Source: Fasciola hepatica
Taxonomy: Eukaryota > Platyhelminthes > Trematoda > Plagiorchiida > Fasciolidae
Direction: 5' to 3'
Assembly: GCA_948099385.1 (NCBI GenBank)
Contig: CANUEZ040000002.1
Coordinates: 2,362,001-2,426,000 of the forward strand
DNA length: 64,000 bases
Positions within the stretch are counted from its first letter, which is position 1, and each line of letters opens with the position of its first letter. The notes below the pieces were generated by a model, which saw only the letters and a program-made list of their open reading frames with translations, was not told the origin of the DNA and did not search any database. Both the position numbers and the translations under genes were made by a program. This document shows positions 1 through 11,382 of the stretch, in pieces.

Positions 1-472
1 ATAGCCGACGACGAAAAGGCTCTTGACATATGGTGCAACACTTGGAAAATGAGCTTCTTCTCTGCTAAGAGTGCTATCCTCACGTGCAAAAGTCAAATTC
101 CCCCCAAATCCCTCGTCTTGAACGGCTCATACATTCCCACTACTCCGCTGGCACGAGATCTCGGTCTACAATATTCTTGCACGTTCCCCTTTCAAAAACA
201 AGCCACCTACCAGGTGGCTAAGACTAAGAGGACGATAGCCCTCATCTGCAGAGCTTTTAGGATGCGCAACAGCCAGCTTCTGATCTTTAAATCCCACGCC
301 AGGTCGCAGCTCGAGTACTGCTCTCTGGTATACACTCACATGCACAAATCTGACAGACTTGCGATCGAGGGAGTTCAGCGATCCTTCACCAGGCACGTAT
401 TCGGCTCATCATTCCCCTTGAATTACAAAGAGGGATGTGGGCTACTAAGGCTTGAACCTCTATGGCTACGAC
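1..472 (+). pseudogene. LINE A: C-terminal part of reverse transcriptase ORF2 (fragment)
   Basis: The frame is open from base 1 and encodes the region just after the RT catalytic core (LDIWCNTWKMSF, then RDLGLQYSCTFPF and the LRLEPLWLR block) typical of CR1-like LINE ORF2 C-termini. It matches LINE C (offset 19018) with about six substitutions over 472 bases and also LINE G on the minus strand, so these are young sister copies. Similarity stops abruptly at 472, after the codons for PLWLR; the following codons up to the stop at 532-534 are unrelated sequence. The 5' part lies outside the window. It is a fragment and encodes no working enzyme. Confidence 0.9.
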
Positions 473-685
473 AAAAATACCACCGGCTTCTACTGCGCTA
501 CACCACGTCGCTAGCCATGCTGTTATTTGTATAGTTTCCACTGATGTATCTAGGGAAATAGTCCACAAACAGCTTTGCAAGACATCCCCATTAGCTAAAA
601 TAAATCAGGTTTTTTTGTGAACAATAAAATCTGAGGTTAGCATTTGACCTGCGGACCCACTTCTATCAAAGTTCTTTCAAATATC
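473..685 (+). other. Presumed 5' leader of LINE B
   Basis: No gene is seen. The stretch begins exactly where similarity of LINE A to its sister copies ends and runs to the first ATG of LINE B ORF1 that aligns with the ORF1 start of LINE F. LINE B may have inserted into LINE A here, but the remainder of A is not found after B, so deletion or recombination is equally possible. Confidence 0.4.
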
Positions 686-2222
686 ATGCCTAGATCGACT
701 TCAAATCTCTCCATTCGCCGAGCGGCAAATCGAACTCCACTTACAAGCACTAAGCGCCCCCGACTTTCTACCTCCTCATTGCCTTGTTCAGTACCACTGG
801 TCGATATATACAGTGAAGCCAGTAACAAATATAATGCGCTTCAGCAAAACTTATCGTCCTTAGAGAAACAGTTACGATCCATGGACGATGCACTGACCAT
901 GCTGCTGCCACTAGCATATATTGTTGATCCCTTAAAACATCCAAAAACTGAAAGTCTCCTATCAGCCGGCCACTTCCTGGACTCTGTTGCATCTGAAGTC
1001 CATAGACGGATAAAAATTTCCAAAAATGCCGTTGTTTTTAATGTTCCAGATCGTTTGCCCCTTTCCTCGGTCAAACAGTCATTGCTCATGGCATGTGATA
1101 TGTCACACCACGAGTGCTACTGCAAAAGACTCAGAAAACGGTCGCATCGAAACGTGCCCGCTACTTTTTCAATTTCTAGAAGAGAGCACTGCCGTAGAAT
1201 TCGTTAGAAAGAGAGAGTCCATCGCAAAGTCCACTTCATTTAAAAATATAAAAATTGCTCCTGACAAAACCCCTCTGCAGAGGGAGGTCCTTAGATTGAA
1301 TTCCAGCAACCAAGTACTCCTACCACCCTCTGACCCAGTGCCACAAAGCTCCCCTGAGAAACTTCTCACCGTAAACAACTCGTTACCACTCCCGCTAACC
1401 AGTGCACCAGCGCAAAATGTGGACCTAGATTCGTCCCGTTCACCTCCAACACCTCAGCGTCCCCCAAAAAGGCTCCATGTTGCACTCCAGTCTCCACCAC
1501 TGTCTACCCACAGCCGAGCAATACAACCCCCCCCCCCTCTTAGCCAGGAGCCATCCACGCTCTGGTCTGTCTGCCAAACGAGCAAACAAACCGCCAGCTT
1601 CAAACACGCCACCCCGCACCGACCAGCCAACTGCAAGTTGTCTCCCAGAGCTTCGGCCACAACGTCACCCTCGTCACCTGTTGCTCCCAGTAGCCAAAAC
1701 CTCGTCTGCACTGACATTGTCACGCTCCCATCTTTAATTGACAGTCGACATAGGACCTCTCGCGCTCCAGCTAACCGGCCTACTACCCATTCACGACCCC
1801 CACCTCGGCCATACACACGAAATCTCGCCGCTCACCCTAACGCTAGCCCACCAGCGCATTTATTTGGTTCCCCGGAGATCCGCGTACCCAACTGCTACAT
1901 CCCACACCCACAAACCCAGAACCCGCCGTCTTCACGTCCACAGATGCAGTACCATATCACAAATTTTCCACTTAATGTACCGCCTCCAAACTCGAACCAT
2001 GCAGGACGAGTTACCAGCATCGTTGCCAACCGGTACCACAACATGTGGCCCGCGCCCGACCATTTTTCGCCTAATGGTGTGCCTTATCTGAACCCTCCGC
2101 AGCTTCAACATCCTCTGCTCCCTTACCACCCAACATCGCCGTGTTCTACTCCGACACTACTGCACGCTATGCCAACTGACTGTTCACACCAAGGCCCCTT
2201 TCATCAGCAGCCCTTTCGCTAA
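686..2222 (+). pseudogene. LINE B ORF1, nucleic-acid-binding protein, one frameshift
   Basis: The start at 686 (MPRSTSNLS) is chosen because it aligns with the LINE F ORF1 start (MTRSTRKRS); an in-frame ATG at 644 is also available. After a Ser/Arg-rich head comes a helical stretch and a compact block with NAVVFNVPDRL, CKRLRKRS, CPLLFQF and DKTPLQREV. This order resembles the RRM-like core of LINE ORF1 proteins, which bind element RNA and act as chaperones. A 1-base shift at about 1145-1165 moves the frame from that of 686 to that of 1026. The remaining ~330 codons are Pro/Ser/Thr-rich, probably disordered, and contain a PLNVPPP motif shared with LINEs F and G. Confidence 0.75.
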
Positions 2223-2247
2223 TACTCCACCCCCTCACACTCTTTCC

Positions 2248-2622
2248 ATGGAGCCTTGTGAGATGCCTGCCACCCCAACAAAATCTATCCAAAACATCAT
2301 ACCTGTTCCATTAAAATCCCACTTACCCTGCCTTTCGTCCTTCTCCTCACAAGGCCTCCATCAAAACCATGGCTGCCCCTCCCCTACTGCTCCCCGCCCC
2401 CTTGCTGACCCCCTGGCATCCTTACTAACTCTCCCCCGATTCATACCTGTTTTGCCTCAAAGGTCCCACCTAAAGTCACCATACCCCCCTCCAGATCTAT
2501 TAGCCCGCGTTACAATAACACCTCAGCAACCAGTATTATTCTCTACTGAACATCATGAGTGTTCGGCCCAATGTACAATGTGCGGCGATAAGGATAGAGC
2601 GGTCCAAAAGGAAGTAGCAACT
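2248..2622 (+). pseudogene. LINE B ORF2, N-terminal extension (interrupted by Gypsy)
   Basis: Open frame upstream of the endonuclease domain, Pro/Leu/Ser-rich with no recognisable fold. It runs directly into the Gypsy LTR at 2623; the codons for A-T at 2617-2622 continue in frame at 13191 once the insertion and one AACT copy are left out. It follows the ORF1 stop by 25 bases, whereas ORF1 and ORF2 overlap by about 47 bases in LINE F. The exact initiation codon is uncertain; the ATG at 2248 is simply the first in the frame. Confidence 0.65.
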
Positions 2623-2930
2623 TGAAAGGTTGATTAGACCTTACTTCGCGGTTTCCTTAGTAAATGCGTGCTTCGGTCCTTTGTACTGCGTGGACCACCT
2701 GCACGTTACCCTAACGTGCGGCACTGCACAAATATGTTAACCAGAACAGTATTATCCACGACCCGTGAGAACGAGAAGGCGATTAGGAGAGACAGTGGTT
2801 AGCGTGTATTTGGGAGCGTGCGTGAGAGCGTGCGCAAGAGCAACGGTCAAATGGCCACCGCGCTTGGCAGTCAGCGTTCAGTTAAACAATAAACGTGGTA
2901 AAAGTATGAACGAAGATGGCAACCGCTACA
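2623..2930 (-). repeat. Gypsy LTR 1 (left outer; 3' LTR of copy 1)
   Basis: 308 bp with TG...CA ends. It differs from the middle LTR at two sites near its outer end (TGAAAGGTTGATTAG instead of TGTAAGGTTGATCAG). Its inner end, AACCGCTACA, equals that of the middle LTR. A purine-rich stretch on the minus strand at 2931-2948 (AGGAGGAGGCCCC) abuts it and is the likely polypurine tract for plus-strand priming. Confidence 0.93.
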
Positions 2931-3503
2931 GGGGCCTCCTCCTAGAAGTCCGACGGAGTTGGGTTTCGATCGTGACGGTAAGCCGGAATTATTGGTTGTC
3001 CAGGAACTCCTCATAGCTTGTCCGTTATATTGTTGGTGACGTCGAACGACTGCTGATGAGTTTACCGGTGCCTGCACTCTCCAGGGCCGATGTGCGTAGG
3101 TCCAACTGTGTTTTGGCGCCCACGGGTCTCATACGAATGCAAGCCGGAAAATGCCTCCTCAGGTCCATCCAAAAAGCCGTCCAGTTGCCGTCTCCAGTGC
3201 CAGGCTGACCAATCGTCCCGTTGTCCAGTGAGCGGTTGGCTCCTTGAACGTGCACGGGAGTCAGCCAGACTACGGATGAAGCCAATGTGACTGTGTGGAT
3301 CCGTCTGAGAGAGGGCAAGGTAAACTGGAACCAAATAGCGCCTGAGGGCGCCGGCGGATGTTGGACCGTAATAACAACACACAAACGATGTTCGGTGTTG
3401 TTGGAGTCGCTAGGAGACCAGGAGAAAATGAAATCATAACTACCGATTGTAATTTCATGGGCTTGTTGTTTGGTAAATCCATGGCGAACTTCCCAACTTA
3501 TTT
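2931..3503 (-). other. Gypsy copy 1, non-coding segment between pol stop and polypurine tract
   Basis: No recognisable product. Open frames of up to 119 codons exist on the minus strand but they overlap one another, lack family motifs and have no counterpart I know in Gypsy elements. The position, downstream of pol and ending at the polypurine tract, fits a 3' untranslated region; there is no sign of an envelope gene. Confidence 0.6.
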
Positions 3504-6221
3504 CTAACAGTCCGTTGTAAAAATCGTCACGAAATCGGCGAAGCGGACGGGATTTCGTAGTTGGCGACCGCGACGGCTACTTCGCGTTGCGGGTACGGTT
3601 GGAGAATCTGATGGACTAGCTGCCGAGTCCTCACTAGGGGTAATTGGGGGTGGTTCGAGTGGTAACTCGCTCGATGCGGGTGACTGAGCGACTTGAGTGG
3701 GTGTAAATTGGCCGAGCGGCTTGCACTCAATGACGGCAGGCTTTAGACAGTCGATAGATACGGTGTCGTGTCGTCCGTTGATATCTATGACAAATGTTTT
3801 TGCCCTACGTTTTATCACCCGAAACGGGCCAGCGTATGGCGCTTGTAGTGGTGATCGAACGCCATCGACGCGAAGGAATACATGAGTAGCGGTTCCTAAC
3901 GCAGTTGGGACATAACTTGTAAACTGTTGTTCACGCGGCGGACTGGCCTTGAGCACTCGCATGTGCTGCGTAGAGCGCTGAGCATAGTCACCGTAGTCGA
4001 AAGTCACGGTTGGTGAGGAGGCTACCAACTCCCCAGGGAGACGAAGTGTACAGCCATATACTAGTACGGCCGGTGTTGTGTGTAACTCCTCCTTAACGGT
4101 GCTACGCAGGCTTAAGAGTGCTAATGGTAGTGTTTCACTCCAAAGGGGGTTACCGTTTGCTCGAAGGGCGGCTTTTAATTGCCGGTGGAAACGCTCAACC
4201 ATACCACTGGCCTGAGGGTGGTAAGCTGTCGTCTTAACGTGTTGGCAACCGAGCGTAGCGAGTAGGCTGCCGAAAGCGCCGTCAAAGTGTGGACCACGAT
4301 CGGTGGTCACTATTGCTGGGCAACCGAAATGACCAACCCAACCGGTCATAAAAGCTTTCGCGGCCTCTTCCGAGGTGGGACGAGGGATAGGGATGGCCTG
4401 TGGCCAGCGAGTAAAACGATCCATGCATGTGAGTATGTAAACGTACCCAAGCGAAGGTGGGAGTGGTCCTACGAGGTCGACGTGCACATGATGAAAACGT
4501 GTTTCAGGTTCTGGGAACCTGGCTAACGCCGCCTTAGTGTGCCTATGGGTCTTAACACGTTGACGTTGCAGATAAGCACGAGCCCATTGACGGACATCTC
4601 GTTTGACATTGTGCCAAACAAAACGCTCAGTTATCAGTTTCACCGCGGCAGTCACACCCGGATGAGCCAGATTATGGAGTGTCAGGAACGTAGGATAACG
4701 GTGGGCAGCAGAAACTACCGGCCTAGGGCGACTTTGCGACACATCGCACACGATGGTATTCTGGGAAACCGGGATAGGCACTGTGGTTAAACTCAAAGAA
4801 CCGTTGTGTCGAAGTTGTTCGATGTCAGGGTCCATAGTTTGAGCCTGTGCCATTGCGTCCAAGTTGATTTTAGGCGTTTGTGACAGATTTAGTTGATATA
4901 AGCGCGATAAGGCGTCTGCGACGGGATTAAGTACCCCAGAGACGTGTCGTATGTCCACAGTAAACTGTGAGACAAAGTCTAAGTGGCGAATCTCGCGTGG
5001 TGAGTATCGATCGGAAGCTGACTTCAGCGCGTAAACCAAGGGCTTGTGGTCTGTAAACACCGTGAACGAACGGCCTCCGAGTGCATGTCGAAAATGACGG
5101 ATTCCCAAGTAGATGGCTAATAACTCTCTACCGAACGTGCTGTACCTTGATTCCGCGGGTTGTAGGCGCTTGGAGAAGAATGCCAAAGGTTGCCAAGAGT
5201 CATCTACGAACTGTTGCAGTACTGCTCCAACCGCTGTGTCCGAGGCATCCGTCACTACCGAAATAGGAGCCAAAGGGTCGGGGTGTGTAAGGAGTGCTGT
5301 GTTGGCGACAGCATCTTTGACCAAGGCGAATGCGGCTTGTGCCGTGTCGGGAAACACGAACTTCCGCTTACCTCCGCGCAACAGGTCGGTGAGGGGTTGC
5401 ATCATTTCCGAACAGTGAGGAATAAATCGGCGGTGGAAATTCACCAGGCCGGCAAACTGACGCAACTGGCGAAAAGATTGGGATTCAGGGTAGTCGCGAA
5501 TAGCGGAAACTTTATCTGACAGAGGGCGAATACCCGAGGATGAAATAGAATGTCCTATGAAAGTGATATCACTCCGGTCTAATTCGGATTTCGCGATATT
5601 GATCGTAACGCCGTGCTGGCTAAGGCGTTCGAAAAGTGCTCGTAAGTGTGTAGCGTGCTCTTGCTCTGAAGAACTGGCCACCAAAATATCATCCAGGTAT
5701 ACGTGGACATTTTCCAAACCACGAGTTGCCTCGTGCATGAACCGTTGAAAGGTCTGGGCTGCATTGCTGAGTCCAAACGGCATTCGCAGAAACTCGAACA
5801 GCCCGAAAGGCGTAGTGACGGCAGTTTTAGGGATATTGGCCTCTGCTACCGGGATCTGGTTGTACGCCCGAACCAAATCGATACGGCTGAAGACGGAGCA
5901 ACCTGATAAAGACGAAGTAAGATCCTGTATATGGGTAATCGGGTATCGGTCCAGGACGGTGACTTTGTTAAGCGCTCCGTAATCACCACAGGGTCGCCAG
6001 TCGCCGCTAGACTTAGGGACCATATGAGGAGAAGAAGCCCAGGGGCTACTAGAAAGGCGTATTATACCCAGTTCTAGCATATGTTCGAATTCAGCCTGTG
6101 CAACACGAAGCTTGTCTGGTGCTAACCGACGCGGCCTACTGAACACTGGGGGTCCCTTAGTATCGATATAGTGAGCGACTTTGGTGGTCACTGCTGGGAG
6201 AGGCCCGGCCTGCGGAAACAT
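3504..6221 (-). pseudogene. pol: Gypsy copy 1 pol: reverse transcriptase, RNase H, integrase
   Basis: 905 codons open. RT occupies about residues 30-250, with [31 protein letters not shown] and the catalytic box YLDDILVAS; RNase H follows at about 310-430 ([24 protein letters not shown]), then integrase at about 520-740. The integrase core keeps its three acidic residues ([22 protein letters not shown]) and HNLAHPG gives the two histidines of the zinc site, but the expected CxxC is replaced by ARAYLQRQR, so the H2C2 finger looks broken. The frame is the same as the protease frame upstream, separated from it by in-frame TAA at 6255-6257. Labelled pseudogene because of the stops and the lost finger. 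Confidence 0.93.
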
Positions 6222-6254
6222 GGCCGGGTAGGCGGTGATGAGTTTGCCATAAGG

Positions 6255-6737
6255 TTAGTGTGCCGGTGGCTGAACGTAAAAAGGCGTGGCGTGATTCACT
6301 CGCGAATTATGACCCTCAACAGCGAGAGTGGTCTGACGATCCACCACTCTGCGGCGCCGTGCATCAACTAAAAAGTCAAAGTGCTGCAGGAAGTCAATGC
6401 CCAGAATTGGGTATGGGACGTCGGCGATGATGAATACCCAACGAAAATTACGCTTTAAACCCAAGTTCAATGTGAGCGACCACTGGCCAAACGTTGGGAT
6501 GGCCGTTCCATTGGCAGTGCGTAGTGTTTGGGCCTACGGTGTGCTATTGTCGTCTTTCGCTCGGGGGAGGACGCTCACTTCGGCACCGGTATCTACAAGG
6601 AATAGGATATTTGAAATGATGTCCCTTACGTTCAAAAGGCGACTGTTGGTCCGACACCCGGCTTCGTGGGTCGCCACCACGGGCCGGGGGTTTAGTTTCC
6701 CTAATGAGCACCGGGAAACGTACACCCTCGTTCGCAT
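6255..6737 (-). pseudogene. pol: Gypsy copy 1 aspartic protease region of pol, split by a stop
   Basis: The minus-strand frame contains LVDTGAEVSVLP, the retropepsin active-site motif, then in-frame TAG at 6534-6536, then ILGIDFLQHFDFLVD, the usual C-terminal protease motif, then TAA at 6255-6257. All parts share the pol frame. The frame overlaps the end of gag by at least 37 bases in the -1 frame, so Gag-Pol would normally be made by -1 ribosomal frameshifting, as in many Gypsy elements. Both stops recur at identical places in copy 2. Confidence 0.88.
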
Positions 6738-7513
6738 CGTTTGGCTCCCTCACCGAAGCGACTGTGGTATTTACAATACCCTTCTTTTGAAGAACCGACG
6801 AAACGGCGTCGCAATGACGGACTATGGAGCCTAGGTGAGCGTGCGCGGTGCCGCTCCTGTGACCCACTTCTAACTTCTAGGCGTTGCAGGCTCGCGTCAA
6901 TTCTAGACAAAACTGACGCGAGTTCGTTAAATGTTGGCAAGGCAGGCACCGTTGCGACGGACGGCCTGGTTACTCCAGCCACAGCGGGGTTGTATCGTGA
7001 CATAATGTCATCAGCTATTGCTGCAGTTTCCTCCAGCGAGCATTTGCGCGTGGCACTTAGTAAAACTGGAATGTCATGCGGCAAACGTTGCAGCCAAAGT
7101 TCCCTCAAGAGCGGGTCCTCGCCTATTGTCGGTCCTCTCAAACGCTGCATCTCAAGCAGCAGTTCGGAGGGCTTCCTACTTCCAAGCTCAACGTTTTGAA
7201 GTTGTTGCATACGTTGATCTTGCGTTGGGGTCGTGCGGGCAATGACAGCCCCCTTTAAAGCCTCATAGCTTCGGGAAGAGATTATTACGTCCCTTACTTG
7301 CATTGTGACCTCTGGCGGGAGGCGGCCTGCTACCCACCTGAAACGGCTGGCGTCGCTGGTTATACGGCAGTTTTCGAATTCTAACTCGACCAACGTGAAC
7401 CAGAGTTCTGGATCAGCAGGTGTGAATGCCGGTATGTGCAGCGTGACCGCCCCAACGGTGGGGTCTGAGCAGGGTTTCCGTTCAGTATACATAGCGATTG
7501 CTTTATCGAACAC
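6701..7513 (-). CDS. gag: Gypsy copy 1 Gag (capsid/nucleocapsid)
   Basis: 270 intact codons. The N-terminal and middle parts (PAFTPADPELWFTLVELEFENC, a helix-rich capsid-like region) are followed by a basic, Arg/Ser-rich linker and a terminal knuckle-like Cys/His cluster (YCKYHSRFGEGAKRC). This is the layout of Ty3/Gypsy Gag, which packages element RNA. It is the only undamaged reading frame of the element. It lies between the primer-binding site and the protease frame, and overlaps the latter by 37 bases. Three residues differ from copy 2. Confidence 0.88.
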   Translation of the reverse strand: MFDKAIAMYTERKPCSDPTVGAVTLHIPAFTPADPELWFTLVELEFENCRITSDASRFRWVAGRLPPEVTMQVRDVIISSRSYEALKGAVIARTTPTQDQRMQQLQNVELGSRKPSELLLEMQRLRGPTIGEDPLLRELWLQRLPHDIPVLLSATRKCSLEETAAIADDIMSRYNPAVAGVTRPSVATVPALPTFNELASVLSRIDASLQRLEVRSGSQERHRARSPRLHSPSLRRRFVGSSKEGYCKYHSRFGEGAKRCERGCTFPGAH

Positions 7514-7730
7514 AGACGGGAAAAGAAACCAACGATCAATGGGGCACTATAATCTTCGCGAGAAAAGAACAAAAATCACGACGAACTAGACACCAAAAAT
7601 ATGTATGGACAAAAAAATTATTTGGTAAACCGACCAAAAAAATCAACAGATAGGGAAACAATAAAACACAAAAACGTACGCAGACGGGACCTTCAACGGT
7701 AGAAAACAAAGAAACTCACGTGACCTGAGG
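7514..7730 (-). other. Gypsy copy 1 leader between gag start and primer-binding site
   Basis: A-rich 217-bp stretch without coding potential, placed between the primer-binding site and the gag ATG. It would hold the packaging signal in an active element; no specific structure is claimed. Confidence 0.6.
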
Positions 7731-7748
7731 ATCACGTCGGGCTCACCA
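7731..7748 (-). other. Gypsy copy 1 primer-binding site, probably tRNA-Trp
   Basis: The plus-strand text ATCACGTCGGGCTCACCA equals the 3' end of a tRNA ending in CCA, so the minus-strand (element sense) copy is complementary to it and starts with TGG two bases inside the LTR. Animal tRNA-Trp ends ATCACGTCGGGGTCA-CCA, a match at 17 of 18 positions. Minus-strand DNA synthesis of the element would start here. Confidence 0.8.
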
Positions 7749-7750
7749 AT

Positions 7751-8058
7751 TGTAAGGTTGATCAGACCTTACTTCGCGGTTTCCTTAGTAAATGCGTGCT
7801 TCGGTCCTTTGTACTGCGTGGACCACCTGCACGTTACCCTAACGTGCGGCACTGCACAAATATGTTAACCAGAACAGTATTATCCACGACCCGTGAGAAC
7901 GAGAAGGCGATTAGGAGAGACAGTGGTTAGCGTGTATTTGGGAGCGTGCGTGAGAGCGTGCGCAAGAGCAACGGTCAAATGGCCACCGCGCTTGGCAGTC
8001 AGCGTTCAGTTAAACAATAAACGTGGTAAAAGTATGAACGAAGATGGCAACCGCTACA
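7751..8058 (-). repeat. Gypsy LTR 2 (shared middle LTR, recombinant-looking)
   Basis: 308 bp. Its left end carries the variants of LTR 3 (TGTAAGGTTGATCAG) and its right end those of LTR 1 (AACCGCTACA). It serves as the 5' LTR of copy 1 and the 3' LTR of copy 2. This is the pattern left by unequal crossing-over between the two LTRs of a single element. Confidence 0.93.
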
Positions 8059-8631
8059 GGGGCCTCCTCCTAGAAGTCCGACGGAGTTGGGTTTCGATCG
8101 TGACGGTAAGCCGGAATTATTGGTTGTCCAGGAACTCCTCATAGCTTGTCCGTTATATTGTTGGTGACGTCGAACGACTGCTGATGAGTTTACCGGTGCC
8201 TGCACTCTCCAGGGCCGATGTGCGTAGGTCCAACTGTGTTTTGGCGCCCACGGGTCTCATACGAATGCAAGCCGGAAAATGCCTCCTCAGGTCCATCCAA
8301 AAAGCCGTCCAGTTGCCGTCTCCAGTGCCAGGCTGACCAATCGTCCCGTTGTCCAGTGAGCGGTTGGCTCCTTGAACGTGCACGGGAGTCAGCCAGACTA
8401 CGGATGAAGCCAATGTGACTGTGTGGATCCGTCTGAGAGAGGGCAAGGTAAACTGGAACCAAATAGCGCCTGAGGGCGCCGGCGGATGTTGGACCGTAAT
8501 AACAACACACAAACGATGTTCGGTGTTGTTGGAGTCGCTAGGAGACCAGAAGAAAATGAAATCATAACTACCGATTGTAATTTCATGGGCTTGTTGTTTG
8601 GTAAATCCATGGCGAACTTCCCAACTTATTT

Positions 8632-11349
8632 CTAACAGTCCGTTGTAAAAATCGTCACGAAATCGGCGAAGCGGACGGGATTTCGTAGTTGGCGACCGCG
8701 ACGGCTACTTCGCGTTGCGGGTACGGTTGGAGAATCTGATGGACTAGCTGCCGAGTCCTCACTAGGGGTAATTGGGGGTGGTTCGAGTGGTAACTCGCTC
8801 GATGCGGGTGACTGAGCGACTTGAGTGGGTGTAAATTGGCCGAGCGGCTTGCACTCAATGACGGCAGGCTTTAGACAGTCGATAGATACGGTGTCGTGTC
8901 GTCCGTTGATATCTATGACAAATGTTTTTGCCCTACGTTTTATCACCCGAAACGGGCCAGCGTATGGCGCTTGTAGTGGTGATCGAACGCCATCGACGCG
9001 AAGGAATACATGAGTAGCGGTTCCTAACGCAGTTGGGACATAACTTGTAAACTGTTGTTCACGCGGCGGACTGGCCTTGAGCACTCGCATGTGCTGCGTA
9101 GAGCGCTGAGCATAGTCACCGTAGTCGAAAGTCACGGTTGGTGAGGAGGCTACCAACTCCCCAGGGAGACGAAGTGTACAGCCATATACTAGTACGGCCG
9201 GTGTTGTGTGTAACTCCTCCTTAACGGTGCTACGCAGGCTTAAGAGTGCTAATGGTAGTGTTTCACTCCAAAGGGGGTTACCGTTTGCTCGAAGGGCGGC
9301 TTTTAATTGCCGGTGGAAACGCTCAACCATACCACTGGCCTGAGGGTGGTAAGCTGTCGTCTTAACGTGTTGGCAACCGAGCGTAGCGAGTAGGCTGCCG
9401 AAAGCGCCGTCAAAGTGTGGACCACGATCGGTGGTCACTATTGCTGGGCAACCGAAATGACCAACCCAACCGGTCATAAAAGCTTTCGCGGCCTCTTCCG
9501 AGGTGGGACGAGGGATAGGGATGGCCTGTGGCCAGCGAGTAAAACGATCCATGCATGTGAGTATGTAAACGTACCCAAGCGAAGGTGGGAGTGGTCCTAC
9601 GAGGTCGACGTGCACATGATGAAAACGTGTTTCAGGTTCTGGGAACCTGGCTAACGCCGCCTTAGTGTGCCTATGGGTCTTAACACGTTGACGTTGCAGA
9701 TAAGCACGAGCCCATTGACGGACATCTCGTTTGACATTGTGCCAAACAAAACGCTCAGTTATCAGTTTCACCGCGGCAGTCACACCCGGATGAGCCAGAT
9801 TATGGAGTGTCAGGAACGTAGGATAACGGTGGGCAGCAGAAACTACCGGCCTAGGGCGACTTTGCGACACATCGCACACGATGGTATTCTGGGAAACCGG
9901 GATAGGCACTGTGGTTAAACTCAAAGAACCGTTGTGTCGAAGTTGTTCGATGTCAGGGTCCATAGTTTGAGCCTGTGCCATTGCGTCCAAGTTGATTTTA
10001 GGCGTTTGTGACAGATTTAGTTGATATAAGCGCGATAAGGCGTCTGCGACGGGATTAAGTACCCCAGAGACGTGTCGTATGTCCACAGTAAACTGTGAGA
10101 CAAAGTCTAAGTGGCGAATCTCGCGTGGTGAGTATCGATCGGAAGCTGACTTCAGCGCGTAAACCAAGGGCTTGTGGTCTGTAAACACCGTGAACGAACG
10201 GCCTCCGAGTGCATGTCGAAAATGACGGATTCCCAAGTAGATGGCTAATAACTCTCTACCGAACGTGCTGTACCTTGATTCCGCGGGTTGTAGGCGCTTG
10301 GAGAAGAATGCCAAAGGTTGCCAAGAGTCATCTACGAACTGTTGCAGTACTGCTCCAACCGCTGTGTCCGAGGCATCCGTCACTACCGAAATAGGAGCCA
10401 AAGGGTCGGGGTGTGTAAGGAGTGCTGTGTTGGCGACAGCATCTTTGACCAAGGCGAATGCGGCTTGTGCCGTGTCGGGAAACACGAACTTCCGCTTACC
10501 TCCGCGCAACAGGTCGGTGAGGGGTTGCATCATTTCCGAACAGTGAGGAATAAATCGGCGGTGGAAATTCACCAGGCCGGCAAACTGACGCAACTGGCGA
10601 AAAGATTGGGATTCAGGGTAGTCGCGAATAGCGGAAACTTTATCTGACAGAGGGCAAATACCCGAGGATGAAATAGAATGTCCTATGAAAGTGATATCAC
10701 TCCGGTCTAATTCGGATTTCGCGATATTGATCGTAACGCCGTGCTGGCTAAGGCGTTCGAAAAGTGCTCGTAAGTGTGTAGCGTGCTCTTGCTCTGAAGA
10801 ACTGGCCACCAAAATATCATCCAGGTATACGTGGACATTTTCCAAACCACGAGTTGCCTCGTGCATGAACCGTTGAAAGGTCTGGGCTGCATTGCTGAGT
10901 CCAAACGGCATTCGCAGAAACTCGAACAGCCCGAAAGGCGTAGTGACGGCAGTTTTAGGGATATTGGCCTCTGCTACCGGGATCTGGTTGTACGCCCGAA
11001 CCAAATCGATACGGCTGAAGACGGAGCAACCTGATAAAGACGAAGTAAGATCCTGTATATGGGTAATCGGGTATCGGTCCAGGACGGTGACTTTGTTAAG
11101 CGCTCCGTAATCACCACAGGGTCGCCAGTCGCCGCTAGACTTAGGGACCATATGAGGAGAAGAAGCCCAGGGGCTACTAGAAAGGCGTATTATACCCAGT
11201 TCTAGCATATGTTCGAATTCAGCCTGTGCAACACGAAGCTTGTCTGGTGCTAACCGACGCGGCCTACTGAACACTGGGGGTCCCTTAGTATCGATATAGT
11301 GAGCGACTTTGGTGGTCACTGCTGGGAGAGGCCCGGCCTGCGGAAACAT
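8632..11349 (-). pseudogene. pol: Gypsy copy 2 pol: reverse transcriptase, RNase H, integrase
   Basis: Same 905 codons as copy 1 with one replacement seen by eye (Arg to Cys in the SSGI-PLSDK stretch of RT). RT YLDD box, RNase H and integrase acidic triad are retained; the integrase CxxC is missing as in copy 1. It is followed upstream by the same in-frame TAA (11383-11385). The near-identity shows that copying of the unit is much younger than the original insertion. Confidence 0.93.
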
Positions 11350-11382
11350 GGCCGGGTAGGCGGTGATGAGTTTGCCATAAGG

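Noticed and set aside
1454..1816. 120-codon minus-strand frame
   Set aside because: Antisense of the Pro-rich LINE B ORF1 tail; no motif of its own.
2765..3016. 83-codon plus-strand frame repeated in each LTR
   Set aside because: Lies in the LTR, antisense to the element, and is interrupted differently in LTR 3; a by-product of the repeat.
2931..3503. Possible envelope gene of the Gypsy element downstream of pol
   Set aside because: Overlapping short frames only, no signal peptide, no membrane anchor and no furin-like site.
4287..5982. Several plus-strand frames of 60-110 codons over Gypsy pol
   Set aside because: They are antisense to a long, motif-rich pol frame and repeat at +5128 simply because the unit is duplicated.
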